From DASVAL01 sp035649575 (lineage in GTDB: Bacteria > Planctomycetota > UBA1135 > UBA2386), in NCBI GenBank assembly GCA_035649575.1, contig DASRJH010000179.1:1-14008 (forward strand): DNA of 14,008 bases. The letters are read 5' to 3'. The first letter of the stretch is position 1; every line of letters starts with the position of its first letter. The notes below the pieces were generated by a model. The model was not told where the DNA came from, made no database searches, and saw only the letters and a list, made by a program, of their open reading frames with translations. The position numbers and the translations under genes were made by a program. Of the stretch, positions 7,115 to 14,008 are shown piece by piece.

Positions 7115-8515
7115 GTGAAGTACTTCGAATCGTCGAAGGCACCGGCCGAGGGGCTCGGCGTGCTCGTTCTGTTCGCGCTCATCGAAGAGGCCGTGCCGGC
7201 GTTCTTTCGCGCCGATCGGCAGATCTGCATCAACCGCGCGCCGGGGCGGCTCGATGTCATGGGCGGGTTCGCGGACGCTTCGGGTTCGCTCGTGCTGCAG
7301 CTGCCGACTGCGGAGGCCGCCTGCGCCGCGATCCAGCTTCGCGATGACGACCTCGTAAGGCTGTGGTCGCCGTGCCGGGACGGTTCGCGGACCGAGATGC
7401 TGTCCATGCGCCTTTCCGACCTCGGGTTGCCGGGTCATGCGATCGACCTCGCTTCGGCGCGCGCCTTCTTCGGCGCCGACGCGCGCGACCGGTGGGCCGG
7501 CTACGTGCTGGGTGGCCTGCTCGTGCTCGCACGCGAACGCGGTCTCGAGCCGCCACACGGCTTCGACCTGCTGTTGTACAGCGACGTGCCCGAGGGCCTG
7601 GGCGTCGGATCGTCGGCCGCCGTTGGTGTCGCGGCGATGTGCGCGTTGGCGCAGTGCTACGGCGTCGAGCTCGCGGGGCGTGAGCTTGCTCTGTTGTGCC
7701 AGCTCGTGGAGACCGACATCGTCGGCCGCCCTGCCGGCGCGACGGATCCGATGACGGCGGCCTGCGGTCAGGCCGACCAGCTGCTCGCGCTTCGCTGCCA
7801 GCCTTGCGAGGTCGAAGAGAGCATCGCCGTGCCCGGGGCGCTCGAGATCGTCGGCCTCGACAGCGGCGTCGTGCAGGCGCCGGCACACGACCAGTCGTTC
7901 GTGCGCGCGGGAACGCGGCTCGGTTCCCGCATGCTCTCGGGCGATCCGGCGTGGCGCGGCCACCTCGCGAACTTCCCGCTCGCGACGTTCCGCGAGCGCT
8001 GGCAGCGCGAGCTGCCCGAGACGATCACGGGCGCCGAGTTCCTCGTGCGTCACGGCGAACAGCGGGATCCCTGGCTGCGCATCGACCCGAAGCGCACCTA
8101 CGCGGTCCGGACACCGACGCTGCATGCGATCGAGGAGAACGCGCGCGTCGAGCGGTTCGCGCGACTGCTGCACGAGGAGCTCACGGTCGAGCGGCGTGTG
8201 CAGCTCGGCGAGCTCATGTCGGCATCCCACGCGGCCCATGTCGCGTGTGGGCTCGGCAATCCTACGATGGACTTCCTCGTGCAGCGGGCACAGGAGCGCA
8301 TCGCTGCCGGCGGACAGATCGTCGGCGCGAGGGGCACCAGCAGCGGCGGCACGCTCGTGCTGATCGGGGAACGCGGCAAGGTCTGGCACGAGGCGCTGCG
8401 CATCAAGAAGGCGCTGCTGCGCGAGACCGGCCATTCGGGGCACATCTTCCGCTGGTCGTCGCCCGGGGCGCTGTCGTTCGGCTCCATCGCGCTGCGGCCG
8501 ATCGGCGCCTCTTAA
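7115..8515 (+). CDS. GHMP-superfamily sugar kinase, L-arabinokinase/galactokinase-like
   Basis: This 466-residue GHMP kinase probably phosphorylates the anomeric carbon of a sugar with ATP. Motif 1 is APGRLDVMGGFAD (42 on), followed by SGSLVLQLP. The phosphate-binding loop is GVGSSAAVGVA (163 on). ATDPMTAACGQADQLLALRCQP holds the likely catalytic Asp211. CGLGNPTMD (378 on) and GTSSGGT (407-413) complete the C-terminal half. These blocks follow the kinase half of plant L-arabinokinase (ARA1) more closely than galactokinase, as I remember that family: APGRLDVMGG, MTSACGEANKLLA and CGLGSDGTD are its counterparts. At Asp211 the usual DQ is DP. The N-terminal glycosyltransferase-like half of ARA1 is absent. 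The start is GTG, with GAGG (7103-7106) at good spacing. The substrate (arabinose, galactose, a uronic acid or another sugar) cannot be read from the sequence, and no sugar-pathway gene is adjacent. Confidence 0.85.
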   Translation: MKYFESSKAPAEGLGVLVLFALIEEAVPAFFRADRQICINRAPGRLDVMGGFADASGSLVLQLPTAEAACAAIQLRDDDLVRLWSPCRDGSRTEMLSMRLSDLGLPGHAIDLASARAFFGADARDRWAGYVLGGLLVLARERGLEPPHGFDLLLYSDVPEGLGVGSSAAVGVAAMCALAQCYGVELAGRELALLCQLVETDIVGRPAGATDPMTAACGQADQLLALRCQPCEVEESIAVPGALEIVGLDSGVVQAPAHDQSFVRAGTRLGSRMLSGDPAWRGHLANFPLATFRERWQRELPETITGAEFLVRHGEQRDPWLRIDPKRTYAVRTPTLHAIEENARVERFARLLHEELTVERRVQLGELMSASHAAHVACGLGNPTMDFLVQRAQERIAAGGQIVGARGTSSGGTLVLIGERGKVWHEALRIKKALLRETGHSGHIFRWSSPGALSFGSIALRPIGAS

Positions 8516-8536
8516 TGCCTTGTTGCCGGCGCGAGC

Positions 8537-10132
8537 TCAGTCCGACAGGCGCACGAGCTGCAGCGAGTCGGTTCGGAACCACGCGGTACCCGAGCAGGCC
8601 CGCAGGCGCAGCTCCAGTTCGACATTGCGCTGGAACTCGGAGACTTCGAACTCGCAGACGAGTGGATACCAGTTCTGGTTGCCGGCCAGACGCTCACTGC
8701 ACCCGCCATCGACGGCGATGCGCACGCCGGTGTCCGTTTCGCCGTCGGCCGGCTTGGACACGCCTTCGCATCGCGTCGTGGCCGACAGGCGATAGCGCCC
8801 GCGGTCGAGCAGCGCGTGCGTGCGCCAGGCCGCCTCGCGCGGTTCTGCCGGACCCTTCTGACAGGCGATCTGCAGCGTTGCGACCCCTCTGAAGTCCTTC
8901 TTGGCGAGCACGACGTGGTCCGTCTCAGCTCCCGGGTGCCAGGTCTTGAGCGTGATCGGCTTCTGGCCCGAGAACTGCAGCGGTCGGGGGTCGGGCGCCT
9001 TTACCTGCACCTGCAGGTTCCTGTAGCGCGCCGCGACGCGTTCTTGCAGCTCGCGCACGGCATCGGCATGGCGGGTCGCGGCATCGTCGTCGATCGCGCG
9101 CAGCGCCTTCTGCAGCTTGCCGGCGATGGCCTCGATCTTCGGCGAGAGGCGCCGCGGCTCGAACAGCGGCAACAGCGCGCGCAGCCGTTCGCGGTAGCGC
9201 TTGCGCAACGCTGCATCCTGGTGACAGGCGCTCGCGACGATCGACGTCGGGTGGTCGAGGATCGGGGCATCCGCGTCTTCGAACAGCTGGTCCATGCCGT
9301 GCGGCAGGAAGAACGCGCGCGCCGGGGCCGACCCGCACCAGAGCCGGAAGTTGTTGCGGTTCCGGGTGTAGCCGTCCCAGTGGCACAGCATCACCTCGAG
9401 CGCCATGAAGTCGAGGAAGGCCGGCATGTCGATCGCGGCCTCGAGTCGCGCGGTGCGGTCGTTCGCGACTCCCTGGCACAGTTCGCGCAGCCGCCGCAGG
9501 TCGCTGTGATCGTCGTTGCCGTCGCCGCTGTCCTTCTCGAGATCGCTGTCGATGTCCTGACAGAAGCCGCCGTCGTAGAGGTTGCCGGCCGCGTTGCCGA
9601 ACACGCGCATCAGGAACTGCCGGTCGTACCCTTCGCGCAGCACGTAGAGCCCGAGGCTCCTGCCGTCGAGCGTCACGAGCGCGTGGGCGACGCGCGGCGC
9701 TGGCAGTCCCGCCGCCGTGAACACTTCGTTGCCGAGCCACTCACACAGACACGATTCGTCCTGCACGCTGTTGTTCAGGTGGAACCGCTGCAACCCATGG
9801 AACCGGTGCGTCTCGCCGAGCTTGCCGAGGTGCACCGTGAAGCAGGGCCGGTCGTCGATCTCGCGGAAGCTGCCTGCGGCGCCCTTGAGCTTGACGCCGA
9901 CCCGCGCCCATTCCGGCTGCCGGTCGACGCGCACGACGGCGGGCACGTATTCGCGCGGCAGGGTGCGCAGTCGTTCGCGATCGGTCTCGGTCAGCGTGAT
10001 CGAGATGCGGGCGACCTCACCGGCGGCGAAGAACCCGCGCGCCGGATCGAGGTCGGGACCGGGTGGCCGCTGAGCGCCGAGCGGGCCGTTCCAGGCGAGT
10101 GCGAGGGCGAGTGCGAGGAGGTGGCGCAGCAT
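8537..10132 (-). CDS. Secreted CotH-family protein with C-terminal beta-sandwich-like domain
   Basis: The gene encodes 531 residues. MLRHLLALALALAWNGPLGA is a signal peptide with a likely cleavage before Gln21; there is no lipobox. A region of about 30-340 matches the CotH family, which has an atypical protein-kinase fold: an LTETDRERL start, then GLQRFHLNNSVQDES, a GLYVLREGYD segment (Glu167), WDGYTRNRNNF (Asp253) and LPHGMDQLF (Asp281). These acidic positions are the ones expected to bind metal-ATP in CotH kinases. Residues 340-410 look helical, and about 420-531 resemble a carbohydrate-binding beta-sandwich (GRYRLSATTRCEG, NWYPLVCEFEV, TAWFRTDSLQLVRL). CotH proteins act outside the cytoplasm, on spore-coat proteins in Bacillus; the target here is unknown. 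The frame stays open upstream to 10498, but the signal peptide fixes the ATG at 10132. The gene converges on the sugar kinase gene with a 21-base gap. Confidence 0.85.
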   Translation of the reverse strand: MLRHLLALALALAWNGPLGAQRPPGPDLDPARGFFAAGEVARISITLTETDRERLRTLPREYVPAVVRVDRQPEWARVGVKLKGAAGSFREIDDRPCFTVHLGKLGETHRFHGLQRFHLNNSVQDESCLCEWLGNEVFTAAGLPAPRVAHALVTLDGRSLGLYVLREGYDRQFLMRVFGNAAGNLYDGGFCQDIDSDLEKDSGDGNDDHSDLRRLRELCQGVANDRTARLEAAIDMPAFLDFMALEVMLCHWDGYTRNRNNFRLWCGSAPARAFFLPHGMDQLFEDADAPILDHPTSIVASACHQDAALRKRYRERLRALLPLFEPRRLSPKIEAIAGKLQKALRAIDDDAATRHADAVRELQERVAARYRNLQVQVKAPDPRPLQFSGQKPITLKTWHPGAETDHVVLAKKDFRGVATLQIACQKGPAEPREAAWRTHALLDRGRYRLSATTRCEGVSKPADGETDTGVRIAVDGGCSERLAGNQNWYPLVCEFEVSEFQRNVELELRLRACSGTAWFRTDSLQLVRLSD

Positions 10133-10261
10133 CGAGGGGGAGCCAGATGCTAGCCTGTGCGGCGCGGTCGAGGCAGTCCACCCGGCGCGCTGCACGTGCG
10201 GGGATCGTTTCGCGGGCCTACCGGCTTCCCTTGTCGGGTGGCGGGCGAGACGCTGTCGCGC

Positions 10262-10696
10262 ATGAGCAAACAAACACCCGATCACCATGACGCCGAGATC
10301 GTGCTCCGGATCTACGACCTGCGGCGTGAGGCCGTCATGCGCGAATCGCGCGACGCCATCAACCGCGAGTTCTGGCCGCGCAACGAGGCCGAGGCGCTCG
10401 CGATCCTGCAACCCGAACACCCGTTGAACCGCGCCTACCGCCAGGTGTCGACCTACTGGGAGATGGTCTACGGCATGGCGAGGTACGGAGTCGCGCACAC
10501 GGACTTCCTGCTCGAGAGCAACGGCGAGGGGTTGTTCCTGTTCGCGCGCATCGAGCCCTACCTCGCGGCGATCCGCGCCGCGACGAGCCCGCGTGCCTTC
10601 AGCAAGGCCGAGTGGGTCGCGAACTCCAGCGATCTCGGCAAGGCGATCCTCGACACGTTCCGCGCGCGCGTCAAGAAGCGCCTCGCGGGCAAGTAG
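10262..10696 (+). CDS. Conserved-looking small protein of unknown function
   Basis: The gene encodes 144 residues, soluble, with no signal or membrane segment. It is mostly helical and rich in Arg, Glu and aromatic residues: IYDLRREAVMRESRD, then EFWPRNEAEAL, YRQVSTYWEMVYGMARYG and LFLFARIEPYLAAIR, with a basic tail (ARVKKRLAGK). The arrangement of a YWEM helix, a short acidic loop and an IEPYLAAIR helix recalls small DUF4760-like proteins, but this is only a resemblance. The frame extends upstream to 10157 without homology-like character, so the ATG at 10262 is used; an in-frame GTG at 10238 is an alternative. It is divergent from the CotH-like gene (129-base gap) and converges on the rRNA methyltransferase gene. 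Confidence 0.72.
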   Translation: MSKQTPDHHDAEIVLRIYDLRREAVMRESRDAINREFWPRNEAEALAILQPEHPLNRAYRQVSTYWEMVYGMARYGVAHTDFLLESNGEGLFLFARIEPYLAAIRAATSPRAFSKAEWVANSSDLGKAILDTFRARVKKRLAGK

Positions 10697-10705
10697 CGGC
10701 GGATC

Positions 10706-10739
10706 GGGACCAGCGTGCAGCCGGCGTTCAGCCGGTCCC
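10706..10739. terminator. Nested inverted repeat between convergent genes
   Basis: GGGACC (10706-10711) pairs with GGTCCC (10734-10739), or alternatively CCGGC (10721-10725) with GCCGG (10731-10735) around GTTCA. The repeat fills the 43-base space between the stop of the small plus-strand gene and the stop of the methyltransferase gene, a natural place for a two-way terminator. There is no T run on either side, and the two pairings are partly exclusive. Confidence 0.4.
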
Positions 10740-11921
10740 TCAGCTGCTGCGTTCGAGCAGCGTCAGCGCTTCGACGTGCTCCGTGTGTGGGAACAGGTCG
10801 CACAGCCGCACTTCGACGACACGGTAGCCATGCTCGAGCGCCGCGAGGTCGCGCGCCAGCGACTCGAGCGCACACGAGACGAGCAGCACGCGCGGCGGAT
10901 TCGCGGCGAGCACGGCCGCAGCACCCGTTGCCATGAGGCCGGCCCGCGGCGGATCGACGACGAGCAGGTCGCACGCGGGCAGCGCTTCGCTGCCGAACGG
11001 CTGCTCGCGCACCTCGCCGTCCGGCAAGCCGTTCGCGCGCAGGTTCTGCCGCGCGTCCTCGCAGGCCGTGCCCGAGCTCTCGACGATCGTCGCATGCAGA
11101 GCACCCGCGCGCAGCAGCCGCAACGCGAACGCGCCGACACCGCCGTAGCCGTCGACGATGCGCAGGCCCTTCACGTCGCCGATCATCGCGAGCGCAGGCT
11201 GGAACAGGATCGCGTTGGCGTGGCGGTTCTGCTGGTAGAAGCTCGTGAACGAAACCTGCACGCTGAGTCCCGCCACGGCGTCGGTCTGGAACGTCTGGCC
11301 GCGCAAGGCGATCGTCGTGCTGCCGAGCAGTGCGTTGCCGGGCGTTTCGTTCACGTTCACCACGACGCCCATGAGTTGCAGCGGCCGGCCCTGTTCGTCG
11401 CGCAGGCCGGTGCCGATCTCCGCGAGCGACTTGCCGAGCTGCTCGCGTTCGGAGAACCCGGCCCTGGTCGCAACCACGCCGAGCAGCAGTTGATTCGTGC
11501 CGGGCACGATCCGTGCGCGGAAGGCACGCACGAGTCCGCGGCCGGTCGTCTCGTCGTAGACGGGCACGCGCAGGGCTCGCAGCACTTCGCCGGCCCGCAC
11601 TGCTAGTCGCGTGAGCGTCTTGTGCTGGATGCGGCAGTCCGTGATCGGCAGGACCTCGTGGGTACCGCGGCGGTAGATGCCGAGTTGCAGCTCGCGCCGA
11701 TGCAGCTGGGCCGGATAGAGGATCGAGGTGCGGTCGTGCCGCGGCGTGCGCGGTGGCAGCGAGATCACGGGATCGACACCGCCGAGAAACGGCTGCAACA
11801 ACTCGCGCGCCTGCTGTTGCTTGTGCTGCAGCTGCGTCGCGATCGGCTGGTCGAGCAGAGTGCAACCGCCGCACGGTCCGAAGTGGGGGCAGTGCAGCAG
11901 CGGTTCGGTGGCGCGGGGCAA
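10740..11921 (-). CDS. 23S rRNA (uracil-5-)-methyltransferase, RlmD/RumA family
   Basis: This 393-residue enzyme transfers a methyl group from S-adenosylmethionine to C5 of a uridine in 23S rRNA. Cys11, Cys17, Cys20 and Cys96 form the [4Fe-4S] site that separates RumA-type enzymes from TrmA. FYQQN (228-232), DGYGGVGAF (SAM motif I), DPPRAGL (323 on), the nucleophile Cys350 in VSCALESLARDL and the base Glu384 in HTEHVE complete the active site. The N-terminal TRAM domain of E. coli RlmD (433 residues) is missing, as in shorter members of the family, so the exact target (U1939, U747 or both) is uncertain. The start is TTG at 11921: a TAG lies four codons upstream in frame, and Cys11 leaves no room for a later start. 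It is divergent from the second kinase gene across 132 bases. Confidence 0.92.
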   Translation of the reverse strand: MPRATEPLLHCPHFGPCGGCTLLDQPIATQLQHKQQQARELLQPFLGGVDPVISLPPRTPRHDRTSILYPAQLHRRELQLGIYRRGTHEVLPITDCRIQHKTLTRLAVRAGEVLRALRVPVYDETTGRGLVRAFRARIVPGTNQLLLGVVATRAGFSEREQLGKSLAEIGTGLRDEQGRPLQLMGVVVNVNETPGNALLGSTTIALRGQTFQTDAVAGLSVQVSFTSFYQQNRHANAILFQPALAMIGDVKGLRIVDGYGGVGAFALRLLRAGALHATIVESSGTACEDARQNLRANGLPDGEVREQPFGSEALPACDLLVVDPPRAGLMATGAAAVLAANPPRVLLVSCALESLARDLAALEHGYRVVEVRLCDLFPHTEHVEALTLLERSS

Positions 11922-12053
11922 GCGCGCAGTCTAGCGCGGCATCGAAAGCGCCACGCCGTGAACCCACGCGCTCGGTCCAAGGGCGCATTTGCCGGGCCGC
12001 GCCGTTGCAGCCTCGCCACATGTGGGCGACCTTGTTGGTAGACTGCGACGGCC

Positions 12054-13697
12054 ATGGTGACCCCCGCACCCGATGGACGTCTGCCTGACTGGGAAGCGTT
12101 CTACCGCGACTACCGCAAGCCCGGTTACGTGTCGGGCTTCGAGATCACGACGAAGCTCGGCGGGGGCATGTTCGGGCTCGTGTTCCGCGCGCGCAAGCAG
12201 TCGATCGGCAAGGACTACGCGATCAAGTTCCTGCAGGTCGACGACGGCGAAGTGCGGCGCGCGGTGCTGGCCGAGCTCGAGCAGGTCAAACTCTTCGCGC
12301 AGATCGACCACCCGAACCTCGTGTCGATCGAGGACCGCGGCGAAGTCGACGGCATCCCGTATCTCGTGATGGCGTTCGCGGGCACCGAGACGCTGCGCGA
12401 TCGAATCCCGGCGAACGGCAACCCGCCCGCGCCTGCCGAACGCGACGAGCTGCTGCGTTTCTTCCTGCAGTGCTGCCGCGGTCTCGCGGCGCTGCACGAA
12501 CGTTCGCTCGTGCACTTCGACATCAAGCCGGCGAACGTGTTCTTGAAGGGCGCGGTGGCGCGTCTCGGCGACTACGGACTCAGCAAGCTCGTCACGCACA
12601 GCCGCGGCAGCCTGTCGATGGGACGCGGCACGCCGTACTACATGGCGCCCGAGATGCTGCAGCGGCGCGGTGATCACCGCAGCGACGTCTATTCGCTCGG
12701 CGTGATGCTCTACGAGCTGCTGTGTGGTCGCGTGCCGTTCACGGGCGACAGCGAATGGGAGGTGCTCAGGAAGCACGAGACGGAGGCCCCGGTGCTGCCG
12801 GCCCATCTCTCGGCGCTCGAACGCGCCGTGCTGCAGCGCTGCCTGCAGAAGGACCCGGCCGCGCGCTACCAGAGCGTGCACGACCTCATCGCCGCGTTCG
12901 GCGGGCAGGAGCGTGCGCTCGGTCAGGCTCGACCACCCTCGCGCGCCGAGCTGCCGCACTGTGTGGCGCCGCCGCTGCCGCCCCAGCTGCCGCCGCCGCT
13001 GCCGCCGCCCCTGCCGCGGCGTCGCCGCGGGTTGGGCGTCGTGGTCCTGCTTTGCATCCTGGTGCTGCCAGGCGTGATGTTGGTGTTCATGTCCACGGGT
13101 CGCTCGGTCACCTACACGACCACCGCCGCGGCGAGGGAACGATCGAGAGGGCCGTCTCGCGCAGTACCCTCGGTGTCGCGGCCGACGCCGGCGCCGGTGC
13201 CGCAGACGTTGGCTGCGAAGATCGATCAGCACGTCTCCAACGTCCAGAAGTCGGCGCGCAATGCGACGCGCAACAAGGTGCAGCCGCTCTGTGAGCTCGA
13301 CGCCGAGAAGCTCGGAGCGCCGCCGGATTTCGACAGCTATCGCGAACAGGTCAAGGTCCTGGCCAGGGCGCCGGCATTCTCTGCCGGTCATGCGCAGAAG
13401 CTCGGGCGGTTGGGACGGCCTTCGTTCCTGGCGGGCATCTCGCTGTTGCAGGACCTCGACTACGAGGACATGGACGAGTGCCGGTGGGCAGCGAACCTGC
13501 ACCAGTTCCTCGCGCACGTCACGGCGATCGAAGGACTCTGCGTCGAGGCGCCGGCCGGGGACCCGACCGGGTCCGAGACCTGCCGCTTCATGGTGATCGC
13601 CGACGGCTGGCGGCGGTTGGCCGAGCAGTTCGCGAAGGACGATGCCGATTTCCGCAAGATGCTGGTCAGCAAGGGCAAGGTCGCGGGGGATCGGTGA
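12054..13697 (+). CDS. Transmembrane Ser/Thr protein kinase with non-RD (HFD) and DYG motifs
   Basis: The gene encodes 547 residues. The Hanks-type kinase domain covers about 27-285: glycine loop LGGGMFG (35-41), Lys58 in AIKF, HFDIKPAN (154-161, Asp156), DYG (173-175), GTPYYMAPEM and HRSDVYSLGVMLYELLCGRVPF. The three catalytic residues Lys58, Asp156 and Asp173 are present, so it should be active. HRD is replaced by HFD, making it a non-RD kinase, and DFG by DYG. A proline-rich linker (306-321, PPL/PPPL units) and RRRR lead to one membrane span (about 329-347). The outer part (348-547) is helical with several cysteines (LCELD, DECRW, GLCVE, ETCRF) and matches no domain I know. No Shine-Dalgarno sequence precedes the ATG; TAGACT (12039-12044) could be a -10 element. 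The stop overlaps the next gene by four bases. Confidence 0.92.
   Translation: MVTPAPDGRLPDWEAFYRDYRKPGYVSGFEITTKLGGGMFGLVFRARKQSIGKDYAIKFLQVDDGEVRRAVLAELEQVKLFAQIDHPNLVSIEDRGEVDGIPYLVMAFAGTETLRDRIPANGNPPAPAERDELLRFFLQCCRGLAALHERSLVHFDIKPANVFLKGAVARLGDYGLSKLVTHSRGSLSMGRGTPYYMAPEMLQRRGDHRSDVYSLGVMLYELLCGRVPFTGDSEWEVLRKHETEAPVLPAHLSALERAVLQRCLQKDPAARYQSVHDLIAAFGGQERALGQARPPSRAELPHCVAPPLPPQLPPPLPPPLPRRRRGLGVVVLLCILVLPGVMLVFMSTGRSVTYTTTAAARERSRGPSRAVPSVSRPTPAPVPQTLAAKIDQHVSNVQKSARNATRNKVQPLCELDAEKLGAPPDFDSYREQVKVLARAPAFSAGHAQKLGRLGRPSFLAGISLLQDLDYEDMDECRWAANLHQFLAHVTAIEGLCVEAPAGDPTGSETCRFMVIADGWRRLAEQFAKDDADFRKMLVSKGKVAGDR
12969..13016 (+). repeat. Proline-rich repeat in the juxtamembrane linker of the second kinase
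   Basis: Units of three or four codons built on CCGCCGCTG and variants encode PPL-PPQL-PPPL-PPPL-P (residues 306-321), directly followed by RRRR and the membrane span. It is likely an extended spacer between kinase and membrane. Such GC triplet tracts can change length by slippage. Confidence 0.75.
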
Positions 13698-14008
13698 GCG
13701 GGGACGAGCCGGCCTACGGCGGCGTGTCGATCCGTGACTTCCTGCTCGTGTGTGCGTCGCCGGCCGAGAGTCCTGGCGACCACGTGATCCCGTTGGTCGG
13801 CGGCGTCGGCAAGACGGCCACCACGCTGTCGCTCTACAGTCACCTGCGCAGCAATCCGGGCTTTCGCGCCGTGCTGTTGTTCGGCTTCGCGGGTGCCTTC
13901 CCCGACCGCCATCGCGACTCGCCTGGTCCCTTGCGCCGCGGCGAGTTGTGCGTCGTCGGCAGCGACCGTTTCGGCGACGAAGGCGTCGAAACCCCGTCGG
14001 GCTTCCAG
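13694..14008 (+). CDS. Nucleosidase/phosphorylase-family protein, probably futalosine hydrolase (partial, right edge)
   Basis: The frame is open to the window edge (105 codons). It reads DFLLVCASPAES, then GVGKTATTLSLYSHL, VLLFGFAGAFPD, a GELCVVGSDRFGDEGVE segment and PSGFQ. This is the order seen in the MTA/SAH nucleosidase-futalosine hydrolase branch of the nucleoside phosphorylases: GVGK-A, then GxAGA, then the GD-V strand and the D-G-E/GF region. MqnB cleaves futalosine to dehypoxanthine futalosine and hypoxanthine in the futalosine route to menaquinone. The GFAGAFP motif and acidic segment fit MqnB, but the catalytic C-terminal part lies outside the window, so a related nucleosidase is possible. 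The GTG start overlaps the kinase stop (GTGA), with GGGGGA (13685-13690) as a good ribosome binding site inside the kinase gene, implying translational coupling. Confidence 0.65.
   Translation, partial: MSGDEPAYGGVSIRDFLLVCASPAESPGDHVIPLVGGVGKTATTLSLYSHLRSNPGFRAVLLFGFAGAFPDRHRDSPGPLRRGELCVVGSDRFGDEGVETPSGFQ

Noticed and set aside
8816..10153. Plus-strand frame of 445 codons opposite the CotH-like gene
   Set aside because: The opposite strand encodes a signal peptide and CotH motifs. This frame has no family features.
10133..10498. N-terminal extension of the CotH-like frame up to 10498
   Set aside because: A signal peptide begins at the ATG at 10132, and the extension overlaps the small plus-strand gene in antisense.
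11931..13517. Minus-strand frame of 528 codons opposite the second kinase
   Set aside because: Shadow of the kinase gene. It is Arg/His/Leu-rich with no motif.
1..14008. tRNA, rRNA, insertion sequence, phage or defence genes
   Set aside because: No tRNA-like arms, transposase motifs, terminal inverted repeats, integrase or known defence domains were seen on either strand.

Overview
The window is GC-rich, densely coded DNA with strong G/C bias at third codon positions. It looks like a planctomycete or another member of the PVC group. Several features point that way: two transmembrane Ser/Thr kinases of eukaryotic (Hanks) type, one ending in a formylglycine-generating-enzyme/sulfatase-modifying (FGE) domain; a secreted CotH-family protein; a PEGA lipoprotein; a futalosine-hydrolase-like nucleosidase; and frequent non-ATG or Shine-Dalgarno-poor starts. 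The placement is inferred from gene families. There is no rRNA or tRNA here to confirm it.

Layout, left to right. A possible minus-strand gene runs off the left edge (1-81). priA, the replication-restart helicase, occupies 134-2371 and is followed by a hairpin that may terminate it. A 1192-residue membrane kinase (2499-6077) has a cytoplasmic kinase domain, one membrane span, a long helical outer region that appears to contain an internal duplication, and a C-terminal FGE-like domain. An intergenic region at 6078-6256 holds several hairpins and two nearly identical 54-bp direct repeats, between two convergent transcription units. Two small lipoprotein genes follow on the minus strand (6257-7004), the upstream one with a PEGA domain. 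Divergent from them is a GHMP-superfamily sugar kinase resembling the kinase domain of plant L-arabinokinase (7115-8515). It converges on a secreted CotH-like protein on the minus strand (8537-10132). A small uncharacterised gene on the plus strand (10262-10696) converges, across a hairpin, on an RlmD-type 23S rRNA m5U methyltransferase (10740-11921, minus, TTG start). Divergent from that is a second membrane Ser/Thr kinase with unusual catalytic motifs (HFD and DYG, 12054-13697). Its last codons overlap the start of a nucleosidase gene (13694 to the right edge) that resembles futalosine hydrolase MqnB.

The genes do not form one pathway. Conserved housekeeping functions (priA, the rRNA methyltransferase, perhaps mqnB) are interleaved with envelope and signalling genes. 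The points most worth following up are the repeat/hairpin cluster at 6081-6258, the duplicated outer region of the first kinase, the non-RD second kinase coupled to a nucleosidase gene, and the stand-alone arabinokinase-like enzyme. No phage, transposon, CRISPR or defence island is visible.
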